A stretch of DNA of 53,886 nucleotides, taken from positions 1-53,886 of the forward strand of contig MCFE01000605.1 in assembly GCA_002104905.1 (NCBI GenBank), written 5' to 3'. This DNA is from Basidiobolus meristosporus CBS 931.73. Taxonomy: Eukaryota; Basidiobolomycota; Basidiobolomycetes; Basidiobolales; Basidiobolaceae. A model generated the notes under the pieces. The model saw nothing but the letters and a program-made list of their open reading frames with translations, was not told the DNA's origin and did no database searches. Both the position numbers and the translations under genes were made by a program. Below, piece by piece: positions 9,637 through 21,239 of this stretch. Positions within the stretch are counted from its first letter, which is position 1. Each line of letters begins with the position of its first letter.

Positions 9637-10850
9637 TGATATGTAAATGGCTTTTGATTGTGTTTCTGTCAGTTCTGTCACATTCTGATCCTGGAAACTC
9701 AATCACTTCCTACACTTATTACATTTGTTGGGTATTACCTCTTTTGCATGCTCCTTACTTTTGGACTCAACCAATGATGTAACTTTTAATGCACACAAAT
9801 GATTTCATTTCCATCAAATCATCAGTTTTAACTTAACTACCAATTGCGCTAACCTTTACAAGTCCCTATATCCAATAATAACATCACACTTAACCTCTCA
9901 CTCAGCAAGTAGCTCCATTAAGATCCACCATACAACAAGCTTTCCTGCAGTACTGACCTTTTTCCAAGCCTTTGACAGAGTTCTAGGGCACTATGCAATG
10001 GCTCATTCTCTGATTCTTATACATCCTGTTCTCTAGCCAGCACTAAAAGGTCTAGGTTTGCATCTGCCAGCCTTTAAAACTTATCCATGCAATGTTCCAG
10101 TATGTTCTCTTCAGTAGTGCTCTGAAAGAAGTGCAGCAACCTCATTGTGGGCTTCTTCATATGCCAAATTCACTGTAGGATTATTGATAGACCTCTAGTT
10201 TCTTGATGTTATTGCTTTGCCAGATTGTGGGAACTTCACTCTGTTTACAATGGAAGACACAGAGGCTGTAGACTTAGTATAACCTCATGAATATTAGCTC
10301 AATCTTCATCACTGTACTCAATGGCTTCACAAAATTTCAACAATATGTGATTACTAGGCTTTGGTAAAAGTATCACATTTGCTCCCCTCCATGATGTGGT
10401 AGATTTTTTGCTGGGCCTTATCTTTGGGTACTGTATTTGTGCTTCAAAGACTTTACAGTATTCAATGACTGTTACATCAAGAAAAGACTCAGTTCTCAAC
10501 TGCTACATTGAGCTACATCAGTCCATTCTTTGCAGCAAAGATACTGCATTCTCTACCTGGGATACCAATTGCTCTAAATGTGCTATCACCTCATCCTGTC
10601 TCTGAATTTTTGCTGATTTCTGTAGAGTGTTGCATCTGTCCTATTAGCTGCCAGACCTAATTGTTGCCTCCATACTTTGGTATGAGCTGACAGCACACTT
10701 GGCAGTGTTAGCGGTGGTGATATTATGACATACATTTATTGGACTTCCACCAGAGTTACCACACTTGCTACATTCTCATCTGCCTGAGTATTGTGGTCAG
10801 TACGCAGCTCTGTGTTGTATCCAAGAGAAAAGTGTAATAAAACCCCTGAA
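9637..10850 (-). pseudogene. PIF/Harbinger-like element, accessory-protein fragment, copy 1
   Basis: This aligns on the minus strand with 48680-49260. ORF 10299-10499 encodes a 'KVFEAQ' segment also found in the plus-strand copy near 21650 (SKVFEAQ). Stops interrupt the rest. The association with Harbinger comes from the plus-strand copy, where the same accessory protein follows a DDE transposase remnant. Confidence 0.5.
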
Positions 10851-11828
10851 TGACTTAACTGAACCAAAGTGACAACCAAGTGCAGAATCTTAGAAATGTC
10901 AGAGATGGGCAGAAATAGTAGCAGAGAGGTTCTGGACTAATAATGGTCTTGTATATAGCTGGGTTTGACTATAAAGGCAACAGAGTTGGATTGCTATGCA
11001 GGTTAGGCTTAGTGTTCTTGGGAGTGCTAGTTACCCTAGGCTTGGGTAGAAACTAGAATGTAATTGTTCAGTTCTTAATTTTGCTGAGGCACAATCTTGA
11101 TGTTGTTGAGACACACCCTAAACCAAAAGGTTCAGTAAGCTTTATTTATACTTTTCTGATTAAGTTAAGCAAGTAAGCACCAAGTGACTGGATTGATTGA
11201 AGTCAGTTTGAGTGTTTATAGGTGCACAAGATAAGTGAAAGTTGCATCATTAATCAGCTGATGTCATGGCAACTCCTAAGTGGTTGGATAGATCTGTGAT
11301 GACTAATTACCTGAAAAGGCTTTGAAGATCAGGTTGAGGATGTAAGGGCCACATAAAAATTGATTAGGGGTGACAGCTAAAATAGATTTTGAAAAGTGAT
11401 AAAACAAACCATAAAGGGGATTAGTTATGTTTGGGCTAGGGAAAATCAGTTAGGGTGCATAATCTTTGAGCTTAGTAAAATTGGCCAAGTTTGAAATCTT
11501 TGATATGCAACTCTCTGCAAAGATTTCTAATAGCCTACTTCATTGATAGCCTGAGAAGTGAGCAATATTACCTTCAGGAGGCAAGGTGCTAACATAGTCT
11601 TTTTGGGATGTAGCTCTACTGGCTGTGCTAAATCTCTAAGCCAGCTATTATCTAACTGCTTCCTGCTGTTGAGTGCAGCAGGGTTTGATTGGAAACCACA
11701 AAGCTTTGCTTTAATTTTGGCTGCTTATATATAAAAGTGCATCAAACAAGAAGGTAATAGTATTACATATACATGTGTATGTAGTGCTGCAGGTTTACTT
11801 ATAGCTTAAATATGGTACTCAATAATTG
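10851..11828. other. Unassigned AT-rich sequence
   Basis: No ORF above about 60 codons, no LTR ends and no match to other repeats in the window by eye. Probably decayed repeat DNA. Confidence 0.35.
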
Positions 11829-12951
11829 AGCCAAACCATATGTAAAATAATTTGGTCCTGCAGGTGTACACAATCTCAATAAGCCAGCAGGATTCTACAA
11901 TGAGGTTGTCAAGATGTCAGATGCTCAAAATTATTGACTCCCTACACATTCTTACAATGTAATGGTAATTGTATTTTGCTGATTTTAGGGTTAAATAAAG
12001 TTAAAAACTTGACAGTGTTGGAGCAGTTTTTTAGCAAGAATTGCATGGTACAATGTTGGACTTACCAGACTTGTTCTGTTGGATAGTGCAACATTGAGCC
12101 ATAAGTGCCAAATGATGCCATAGTGTGCCAGGGAGGCCAAATGCGCCTATACTTAGCCACGGAGTGTGAAACAGAGTGCTGCACTTTGATGCAAAGCTGC
12201 CCCTGTGTTTCACTCATTGTGTTGGAGATAATACATTCTTTGACCTTTTTTTTAGGTCAATGTTGTGCAGGATGTGTAAGAGCACAAAATGATTGAAGAC
12301 ATGCATCAGGTACTCAATACCCATGGCACTCTGAATCTAACTCCTGTGGCTTGTAGCATGTCACAAAAATGCATGGCACTATCTTGGGCACTGATACTAT
12401 CTGGCACTATAATTGCTTTGTATAGATATTACTTTAGGGCTAATGATTAAATATAGTGCCAGATAGTACTCGTGGCCCAAGATAGTGCCATGCATTTTGT
12501 GACATGCTACAAGCCACAGGAGCTAGATTCAGAGTGTCATGGGTATTGAATACCTGATGCATGTCTTCAGTTCTTCTGTGCTCTTACACACTCTGCACAA
12601 CATTGATCCACAAAAAAACATCAAAAAATGGATTTTCTCCTACATCATAGGTAAAACACAGGGGCTGCTTTGCCTGAAGATGCAGAGCTCTGTTTCACAC
12701 TCTGTGGCCAGGTATAGGTTCACTTGGCCTCTCTGGCACACTATGGCGTCATTTGGCACTCATGGCTCAATGTGGCACTATCCAACAGAACAAGTCTACT
12801 ATATTCTACATATATTTGAGCAGGCCTAACCTGCCAGCACATCTAGCTGCCTTATATGAGAACAAATGTGACACTGCCATGATGGCATTTTTTGAACCTC
12901 TGTTGGCACTATAGGGGCAGTGCAGCAGCCTACAGCTAGCTGTGTATAATA
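11829..12951 (-). pseudogene. CACTA-like element terminal fragment, split by fold-back copy B
   Basis: The sequence 11829-12067 starts with the family end-proximal motif (AATTTGGTCCTGCAGG, also at 45068 and 14588). After fold-back B the same homology resumes at 12797-12951 and matches 6421-6560 and 14830-14960. Only the non-coding terminal part is present. It stops at 12951, where the fold-back composite begins. Confidence 0.6.
12068..12796. mobile_element. Fold-back element, copy B (729 bp)
   Basis: Complete copy with GACTTGTTCTGTTGG at the left and its inverse, CCAACAGAACAAGTC, at the right. Flanks are TACCA (12063-12067) and TACTA (12797-12801), 4 of 5 identical. It sits inside the CACTA-like terminal fragment, which continues on both sides. 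Arms and centre match copies A and G. Confidence 0.85.
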
Positions 12952-14054
12952 GACTTGTTCCACTGAATAGTGCCACATTGTGCCATCATAGTCAAGTAGA
13001 GACATAGTGTGCCTTATTGGCCAAGTAGGTCTATACTTGGTCATATAGCATAGAGCATAGCTCTTCCTCTTCATGCAAAGCAGCTCCTTTGCTTCACCCT
13101 TAGCACAGGAGAAAATCCTATTTTTCCTCTTTTTTTGTGGATCAATGTTGCACCAGATATATAGTAGTAAAGAAGTACTGAAGACATACACTTTGTACTC
13201 AATACACATGGTGCTCTGAGTCTAGCAGCACAGGTTTGAAATATTGCACAAAAATGCCCAACACTATCTTGGTCCACTGATACTATCTGACAATTTAAGT
13301 GCTGTGTATTGGTTGTACTTTAAGGCTAATATTTAAATATAGTACCAGATAGTACCAGTGGACTAAGATAGTGTCATGTAATTTGGTAAAGCCAAGTGAC
13401 CCTATACTTGGCCACAGAGTCTGAAACATAGCTCTGCATCTTCATGCTAAGCAGCCCCTGTGTTTCACCCATTGTGCAGGAGAAAATCCATTTTTTGACC
13501 TTTTTTTATGGATCAATGTTGTGTAGGCTGTGTAAGAGCACAAACAGATTGAAGATATGCATCTGGTACTCAATACCCATGGCACTCTAAATCTAGCTCC
13601 TGTGGCTAGCAACATGTCACAAAAATGCATGGCACTATCTTGGTCCACTGGTACTATCTGGCACTATATTTAATCATTAGCCCTAAAGTAAGACCTATAC
13701 AAGGCACTTATAGTGCCAGATAGTACCAGTGGACCAAGATAGTGCCATGCATTTTTGTGACATGTTACTAGCCACAGGAGCTAGATTTAGAGTGCCATGG
13801 CTATTGAGTACTAGATGCATGTCTTCAGTTTTCCTGTGTTCTTACACATCCCAAACTACATTGATCCACAAAGAAAAGTCTAAAAATGGATTTTCTCCTG
13901 CACAATGGGTGAAACACAGGGGCTGCTTAGCATGAAGATGCAGAGCTATGTTTCAGACTCTGTGGCCAAGTATAGGGTCACTTGGTCTCTCTGGCACACT
14001 ATGGCATCATTTGGCACTCATGGATCAGTGCGGCACTATACAACAGAACAAGTC
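12952..14054. mobile_element. Fold-back composite, copies C and D
   Basis: From the left it contains a complete left arm and centre (C, 12952 to about 13387). It then switches, near 13387, into a left arm lacking its outer ~75 bp, followed by a centre and a complete right arm ending GAACAAGTC at 14054 (D). Left flank TAATA lies in CACTA-like sequence and right flank TATTA lies in Harbinger-like sequence. The two ends therefore look like different insertions joined by recombination rather than one insertion, although the flanks agree at 4 of 5 bases. Confidence 0.75.
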
Positions 14055-14575
14055 TATTATATCAAAGAAAAAGTGTCATACCATTCAGAAGGCACTCAGT
14101 CAAAGTTGCAGTGAAGGACCTGTCAGTGATAAAAACCAGCAGCTTAGGAATGTTAACATGCTGAAACAGTGCCATCAAGGAGCAAGAAGACAGAAACAGG
14201 TGCATCAGTTCAGCATTTATCACAAACAAGACATAGTTTAATACAATGAGCACTCAGATAAACTGGTAGTGAAAGACCCATCAGTACTAAAGAGAATGAT
14301 AAAGGGAGAAAGTTGACCAAAGCAAGTAACAAGGGAGTGTAAGAAAAATTGCAATATGTGCCAATTACTACCTTAAGCTCAGAGCAAGCTGAATCCCATC
14401 ATAGCCAAGATGATTTATCAACAACACAGAAGCTGCTTTCTTTGGGGTTGAAAGCACAGCTAGTTGAGCTGCAGAAAATGTCAATTTGTTTACCCCTGCC
14501 TACACATCCTCCAATGTTGATCAAGTGGATATCCCACAAATAGATACAGCAACAACATCAGGAACTGAAAAGACT
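14055..14575 (+). pseudogene. PIF/Harbinger-like accessory-protein fragment, copy 2
   Basis: This matches the plus-strand repeat-bearing part of 22160-22740: an 'AGAAGGCACTCAGTCAAAG' segment, two imperfect repeats of it, and the ending 'ACAACATCAGGAACTGAAAAG'. Short ORFs only. It is joined to fold-back D on the left and to the CACTA-like copy 2 on the right. Confidence 0.5.
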
Positions 14576-14577
14576 AT

Positions 14578-17500
14578 TCCATATCAAAAGTAATTTGGTC
14601 CTGTGGGTGGATCCAATCAAGATCAGCTGACAAGATCCCATCAGGAGACTGTTATAATACCAGCAGCTTGGAATTAATGACCTTCTATACAATCTTATGA
14701 TGAGATCACTGCTGCATTTGGCTAATTTTACCACCAACTAAAGTTAGAAAACATAATGGTGTGTGGGTGTTGCTTTGCCAAGCGTAGCATAGCATTGTTG
14801 CAGTCTTAGTGTGCTCTATAACTATTGAAGAGGATCTAACTGGCAGGTATATCCAATTACCTTATGTTGTAAAACCTTTACAGTATTTTGACAGCATTAT
14901 TGTATGCCTCTGATGGCATTATAATGGTGGTATGGTGGCCTACAGCTAGTTGTGTATAATGAAACAATACCAATTTACCAATTGGTATTTCCTTCTCTAA
15001 CCCCCCTTGTGCAATTCATTTATTCCACTGTAGAGTCACCCATCTTTCTTTGCTTATCCACCGCTGCCTTGGGAGTTCCACATTTGGTTTGAGTCAAAAA
15101 TTACTGTAGTCTCCTGCCTACTAACCTCTACAAACATGTGCACCTGCTGCAATTTACATACTTGTACCACCTCAACTTTACAGCTTTTTAGTGTGATACT
15201 GCAAAGTTGCAATATACCTTGTATTACAGGTCACATATATATCTTAGAAGCATATGCTTTGTTGCCACCACTTCTGCCATGAATACCTCCTCAGAATCCG
15301 CAAAGTACTTCTTAGTATTGAGCCAATATACTCCTTCTCCCTGCTGGATAGTAGTCCCTGCAATAGATGTACTCTGGCTCTTATTTGTGTGAATTCACTA
15401 TTGAATGGTGTAGAAACTGGCATATAATCAAAAGTAACCCTGCACATTGGTAGAGCTTTCCTATTAAGAATTAGTGGCTTGCTGTACCCAGCCTAGCTTT
15501 GCATTACCTAATCAATAATCCAAGCATTGGGGCTGCTTAGCTTCTTAATACCATTGGCATAGGTGTCTCCATGTGCACATCTGTCCTCAGCTTTTTTAAC
15601 TCTGCCAGGCTGTTCTCCATGTGTCAGCTCATCACATCCATGATGGACTTGAAGGTCATATTCTTGATGAAATTGGGATATGGAGCACCTGCCACTTAAC
15701 TGGTCTTCCAATCTTGTGAACATCTGCTCCATAGGAAACTCCCAAAGGTGATGCAAAGCCCAATATTCCCAGCACACCAAGCAAGATGGAGTAGAAAGTG
15801 GATACAGTAGTGGCCAAGATACATGTGCTCAGCTTTATGTTGTGGTAAAGCTGCTCAGATCCTGGTACAAACTCCTTGCACCAAAGCTCTTGATGCATCA
15901 AGTTGGCATTGGTGATCTGCTTCTGGACAAATATTCCTACAACATTCACATATGACTCCTAATGCTTCCAATATACTCTTGGTAGCAATGGCCTCAGAAG
16001 GCTGCCTGAATAAGTATATATCTGGTTCATCCAGTCCTTGCATTTGTATTGCCACATATGCATATGAATGGTGACTGGAGCTCATGAGAAGTTCATAGCA
16101 AAGCAGATACTCTGTAATATCTGGCCAACTATTTCATATATCTCTGGTATCTCACAGGGCTCATTGAACTTAAGTGCCCCATGTACAACTTGGTCATCAG
16201 TATAGGGATGTTGAACAGCAAATCCATGGCTCCTAGTTGAAAGTTTTTGCTCCAACAGATACCCTCTATCTTAAGTATAACTGGTTTCCAGTTAATACCA
16301 TATTCCAGCCAATGGCTTATAGCTTGCCAACTTTGCTGCAAAAGCTTGCTGACTTTGGCACCTTTGCTCTGTGGGAAGATGTTTTTCTTAGTGTTGGTGT
16401 TTGGGTAATAATACTGTGTGTGAGTTATGGAGTATATCCCCTGGACCTCACACATTTGACAGCAATATCATACATTATGCCCAGAAAAGCTGGCTATATT
16501 GCTGATGGCTGGGGTATCTCCACTGCAGGCAATAAAACATACATTGATATGACAGCTGTTTACTGTTATCCTGCTGGAAAGCATAAAAAACTCTTCTGGT
16601 AATAGTTACAGGTTGCTATCCAGGTTGGACAGTGATTTAGGCCCAGATACCAGTGAGACTACCATCAGATTTCTGCTCTGATACTGTAGGATAGGTGGCA
16701 TATTCAGGTTGATGAGAGTCAGTGGCCAGCAGGATTTGCTGGTACACTACTTGTTTAACAAGAATCCAGCAGGTGCCAAGGCAAGGGCCTATTAATACAT
16801 ACCTTCAAAGTTGTTTGTGATGTTTTCCATCAAAAAATATGGAAATGGATGTACTTGATTGATAATGAGTGCAGTACTTTGTAGCTTTACAATATTTGTT
16901 AGGCCTCATGATCCTCTTTAGATGGGATATTACTGGAATATATTCAGAGTGTGAATGATGTTTTCCCTCATTGATGGTAGATTCCTGACAGGTTGGACAC
17001 CTTGCAATGGTAGCATATTCTGATGTGAATGCTGTGCAACTGTTAATACATGTAGGTATCAGGACAGTTTCTGGGTCATATGTTGCCAGCTGCATGACAA
17101 TTTTCTATTATACCATATGCATGGCATGTTGCACCTGGGATGATTATAGCAAAAAGTTGTAGTAGATTGTCAAGGCCCCCATTACTGATATTAATGAAAA
17201 TGTGCCAATTCTCTAGCAACAATATGAGATCATACACCAGTAAATGGATTACTAGGCTCACTTGACTCCATATAGTATTCTTGGCGTTTTTTCCACAAGT
17301 GTTAACTCATTGCATATCAGTATTTTGCAACGCTCATGCAGGGTACTGTTGTTTGTAGAGATAGACTCACAATCTATTAGTGAGCCTGCTCCAACAGAGC
17401 TCTCACTTTGCTTGAAATATTCAGGAGGCTGGGGTGAGCCTAACGGCAACACAAACTCACCTGACTCAGCTTGTATAAGGTGACAAGTATGGAAAGCTGC

Positions 17501-18010
17501 CATAACAGCAAGATATTGTTGGTCAGTAGTGATTGATGAATTGTCAAATAGGAGATGTGTGGCAAAACACTGGCCATGATACTTGTAATACCCCCTATGC
17601 TGTCTGCATGCCTCATGGCTGAGAAGCTTGCTACAATAGCCTTATGGTCTTTTTTCTCTTCTCTTACTATGTTGAATTAAAGTAGTCTTGTCCATGGGGC
17701 ATACTGCATGATACTCAACAACATGATGCAATTATATTTTTTCTTTGGCAACACTCATGTGAACAGCCTTATATTTTGGACATTGCACCTACAAGAGTGT
17801 GAGATTCAATGATGACCTGCCCTAGTAAGCATTCTAAGTAGAGTTGTAGCACCACATACACACATATATGTAAAACCATTTCCCCTTTGGTGTGACTAAC
17901 TTCCATATATATGCCACCAAAAAATAAAGCAAAGTTGTATGGTGTGCAACCAAACCCCACTGCTGACAGCAACAGAAGAATGGTTGGTCAGCAGCTTACT
18001 TTGATATTCA
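14578..18010 (-). pseudogene. CACTA-like (Plavaka/Tnp2-type) transposase, copy 2
   Basis: Minus-strand transposase in many frames. Recognisable blocks in order are a 'YFKQSESSVGAG' N-terminal region (17258-17503); 'CPTCQES' followed by 'YIPVISHLKRIM' and 'FFDGKHHKQL' (16805-17095), which fits the C-x2-C...YIPLIPRL...FDGEHY arrangement of fungal Tnp2/Plavaka transposases; a 'VEIP...FLGIMYDIAVKC' block near 16430-16560 corresponding to the family's DTPAISK...FSG region; and 'WEFPMEQM' near 15730. Stops are numerous and the enzyme cannot be functional. The family call rests on motif recall, not a search. Confidence 0.6.
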
Positions 18011-18054
18011 TTGTAACATTTGGGGCTACAAACAAAAAAGGCCCTGTGTACAGT

Positions 18055-18592
18055 AGACTTGTTCTATTATACCATTCCAGGGTGTGCAGCACAATCTGCG
18101 GTTGTTTAGAACAATCAAGCGCAATATTTAGCTACCAGTAGGCAGGATTGCTGTTGGACAATTTTGCGCTGTGTGGGAAAATCTTGTACATTATGGCACA
18201 ATGTGACACAATGTGGTTAGCACAGATGATTGTGCCAGCTTGTAATGCTTGTATCACATGCGCAATTTGATACCTCTATTATGGTAGGTAAAATCCAGTA
18301 TTTGGATTGGTTTCTTTAGTGTAAATGAAAATGGACTTGTTCCATTGTACCATGCTAGGGCGCGCAGTGCAATCCATGGTATCCAAGAACAATTGGGTGC
18401 AATATTGTAGCTACTAGTAGGCAGGATTGCTCTTGGACAATATTGCCCACTATGGCACAATCTGACACAATGAGGTTGGCACAAATGATTGCACCCACTT
18501 GTAATGTTTGCATCACATGCTCAATCAAATACCTCTATTATGGTAGGTTAAATCTGGTATTTGGAAATGTTGCTTTAACATAAATGGAGATA
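18055..18592. repeat. Two direct ~278-bp units sharing the fold-back terminus
   Basis: Unit 1 starts AGACTTGTTCTATT at 18055 and unit 2 starts GGACTTGTTCCATT at 18333, a period of 278 bp. They match in order and spacing through 'GCAGGATTGCT', 'GGCACAAT' and 'ACCTCTATTATGGTAGGT'. The first ~13 bases are those of the fold-back family, but the interior is different. No right-hand terminus (GAACAAGTC) was found downstream, so these look like two left halves of a related family in tandem. Confidence 0.65.
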
Positions 18593-20640
18593 AATGTGTA
18601 TCACACTATTAACTACACTGATACTTACTATTTTAGCTACCATCACTTCAATTAAATGGTATCTCAGTGGCTAATTGGTCCAAAAGTATCCTGAAGCTGT
18701 CAGCCCCAAATTGACTCTTTGCCAACACACAAGCTACTGAATTTGCCATCAAATATCCCATTTTGCCCATTAAGCAAGTAAATCCCTGATCCTAGCAATT
18801 GAACAAGGTGTCATAGCTAGCACATGGCCAATTGTATAGGTGCAAGTCAGATCAAATGGCTACACTGGTGCCACAGATGATATATACATATGCAGGGTGT
18901 TTATTTTAGTGGTCCTGTCTCAAATGTGAGCCAGCCTTGATATATTTATATATCAAAAATTTAGTGATCACTGATTTGCAAAGGTTGATACGGATTGCAA
19001 AAAAATGCGTTGTTTGGATCATTACAAATAATAGCAATTCAATGCAATTGCATTGTCTTCTCCTAGGTTTTTTTCTCACAGGGATCAATACTGAAGCATT
19101 TGGTAGTGATTATCCTTGCACACCTCAACTACTCTCTTGTTGACTATCCTCTTTGCTACTTGTGTATTTGTAGCCTGTATTTTGCCTCCTAGTAGATGAG
19201 TGCAATGCTGCAGCTTGACCGCACTGAATTGCTCTGGAGGATGCAACTGAGCCAGCCTGCAGTGCTATGTGCTGACACATTCTTTTACTTGCCAAAGGCT
19301 CTGGTGGTGGAGACACTTCATATGGGTCATCATTGGTCAGTTCACCAGTAGAGACTTGCTGATGGTCAAGTGTAATGGCACGTGCAGACTCAACATGATG
19401 CGCTGACATGGCCCTTTGCTGAGTTTGATGTGAAGCTGCTTGTTGATGCAACTTGGCTTGCTCCAATGGACTTGTGTCTTTTTGAGCAGTTTGGCAGGTT
19501 CTGATGGTTTTGCTCTGAAGCATGTGCGTTGACCCAATATGCGTTGACTCAATGCAGGGTGCTTTTGTGAAGGGTGTTGGCAATGTTTGGACTGGCATGT
19601 GCTGGCACACTAAGTTGCAAGGGATGGTAAGGGATCCAGTAGGGCATGCTAGCGCAATCTAGACAATGTTGCTTGCAGTCTGTATTCTTCCTCTTGAGGC
19701 TCACCTTCTGATTCCTCAAGGTGTTCACTTACCCTCTGTCTAATACTTTGGAACTGTTGCCTGGATGAGTCCTGTGTATATTGCTCTTGGAAGTCACTTA
19801 GCTCTGCTAATATATCACGTAATACATTAGTCATTTGAGGCAAAAACTCACTCAAAATCTCCTTGGTTCCCAAGGTGGAGGCACAAACACACACATCCAG
19901 CCTGTACTGAGCAAACTGCGTGCAAAATTGCTCCTGCGTGGCTTCTTCATCAAATCCCCTCACTCTCAGCTAATTCTTGATTTCAATACTGGTCTTGTTA
20001 TATATCTTCTTACACACATCTGCTGGCATCTTGATGTAGAACTTGGGCCACAGCTTTCTACTCAGGTTCTTCCATCTCTATCAACTCTCTGAGGTATCTA
20101 GGTTGGCTAGATTAATAAGTAATGCCCAAATATCTTTATGAAGGCTCATCATTGGCACTTGAGCCATACTAAAACTATTTGGCAAGAGCTTGAACAGATC
20201 TGACATTGACTTTTCTGGTCCTAATCATGCTTGTGAGCTGCAGGATGGGTTTTGTCTGGGCTGTACTAACAATGGGCTGAGACTTGGTATAGAGACCTTA
20301 GTGACAAATTTGGAAACTTATATCTTAGTGCATTGTCATCAACCTGGTGTTATATGAGATATATGAAAACTAATGTGATTGTTGCATTTTTCATATATTA
20401 TGCATGATGCACCTCAGATTACATTGACATGAATCAGATCACATCAATCTCAGATTTCCTATTTGATTATAGGCTTGTGAATAAAGCAGTAATAAAAATA
20501 CCAAGTCATTGTTTGAGGATGATTTTGCAACATAATGATTGGATACATGGCAATTGATGGTGATTTAATCATAATGCATGGAAAATCTGGCAAGTAAAAG
20601 GCACAATATGTGAAGTTTCAAGCACTGTCTGACATTGAGG
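18593..20640 (-). pseudogene. Upstream ORF of the CACTA-like element, copy 2
   Basis: ORF 19649-19963 (104 codons) encodes a Glu/Gln-rich, probably helical protein (residues such as QFQSIRQRVSEHLEESEGE). ORF 19125-19610 (161 codons) is a Gln/His/Ser-rich continuation in another frame, and the N-terminal part reads near 20140-20300. All are homologous to 7624-8660. No domain was recognised. The stretch 18593-19120 shows no clear coding sequence. Confidence 0.45.
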
Positions 20641-21060
20641 GTAACATCATCTAATATAGTGGGCCATTTGCTGGAAGTAGTCATGACAAGGCACTCTGGG
20701 TAGAAAATCATCCAGAATTCAGTAGAGGGAAGACATTTATGGCAGACTTAGCTTATGTAGGAGAGGATTATCAGAGATCAGGATCTATCACAGCATATAG
20801 GAAGCCAAGGAGTGGTGTGCTTTGAAGGAAGCAGAAGCTCTACATTGCAATATTAAATCATTTCAGAGTGAGCATAAAGCATATATTTGGATATATGAAG
20901 AGATTCTGTATATTGGCAGGTGAATACAGAGGAAAGTCATATATAGGAGGAAACAGTAGAATGGGCAAAACTGATAAGATGCTTATCAATGCACAATATA
21001 CTTGTACAAGAAGACATCCACAGCAAGAAATTTGTCTGGAGCATTAGGAAGAGTAAATAA
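20641..21060 (+). pseudogene. PIF/Harbinger-like DDE transposase C-terminal remnant
   Basis: The plus strand reads 'YSGPFAGSSHDKALW', then 'FMADLAYVGEDYQ' and 'ITAYRKPRSG'. After a stop it reads 'HFRVSIKHIFGYMKRFCIL'. This order fits the DDE_Tnp_4/HARBI1-type core (GSxHD ... ADxxY ... IPYRKP ... R-x2-IE-x2-FG-x-LK-x-RF-x-IL). The expected catalytic Glu of the last block is Lys here (IKHIFG). The N-terminal half with the first Asp is missing. Broken, and identified by motif only. Confidence 0.6.
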
Positions 21061-21239
21061 AGCAAGGAAAGCACTATTCTGCACAACATAAGTAAGATTG
21101 AGTAAAATTACCAGTAACTATATTCTACCACTGTCATTATGGTAGACATTATAATGCAAGATAGTGCCCTAGAATGCCAGAATGATCCAGCACTATAAAC
21201 AAGCTGGCACTTTGTCACACAATCAAATGGAAAAACTCT

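Noticed and set aside
8889-9782. ORFs of 60-97 codons inside fold-back elements (also at 12539-13935)
   Set aside because: They appear on both strands because the arms are inverted repeats, change frame between copies and are not conserved as protein.
12952-14054. Fold-back composite as one 1.1-kb element variant
   Set aside because: Its two flanks belong to different repeat families and it contains two centres, so a recombinant of two copies fits better.
15000-18000. Plus-strand ORFs such as 16237-16602 and 46666-47004 as genes with membrane segments
   Set aside because: Minus-strand translation of the same DNA gives the conserved transposase blocks in two independent copies.
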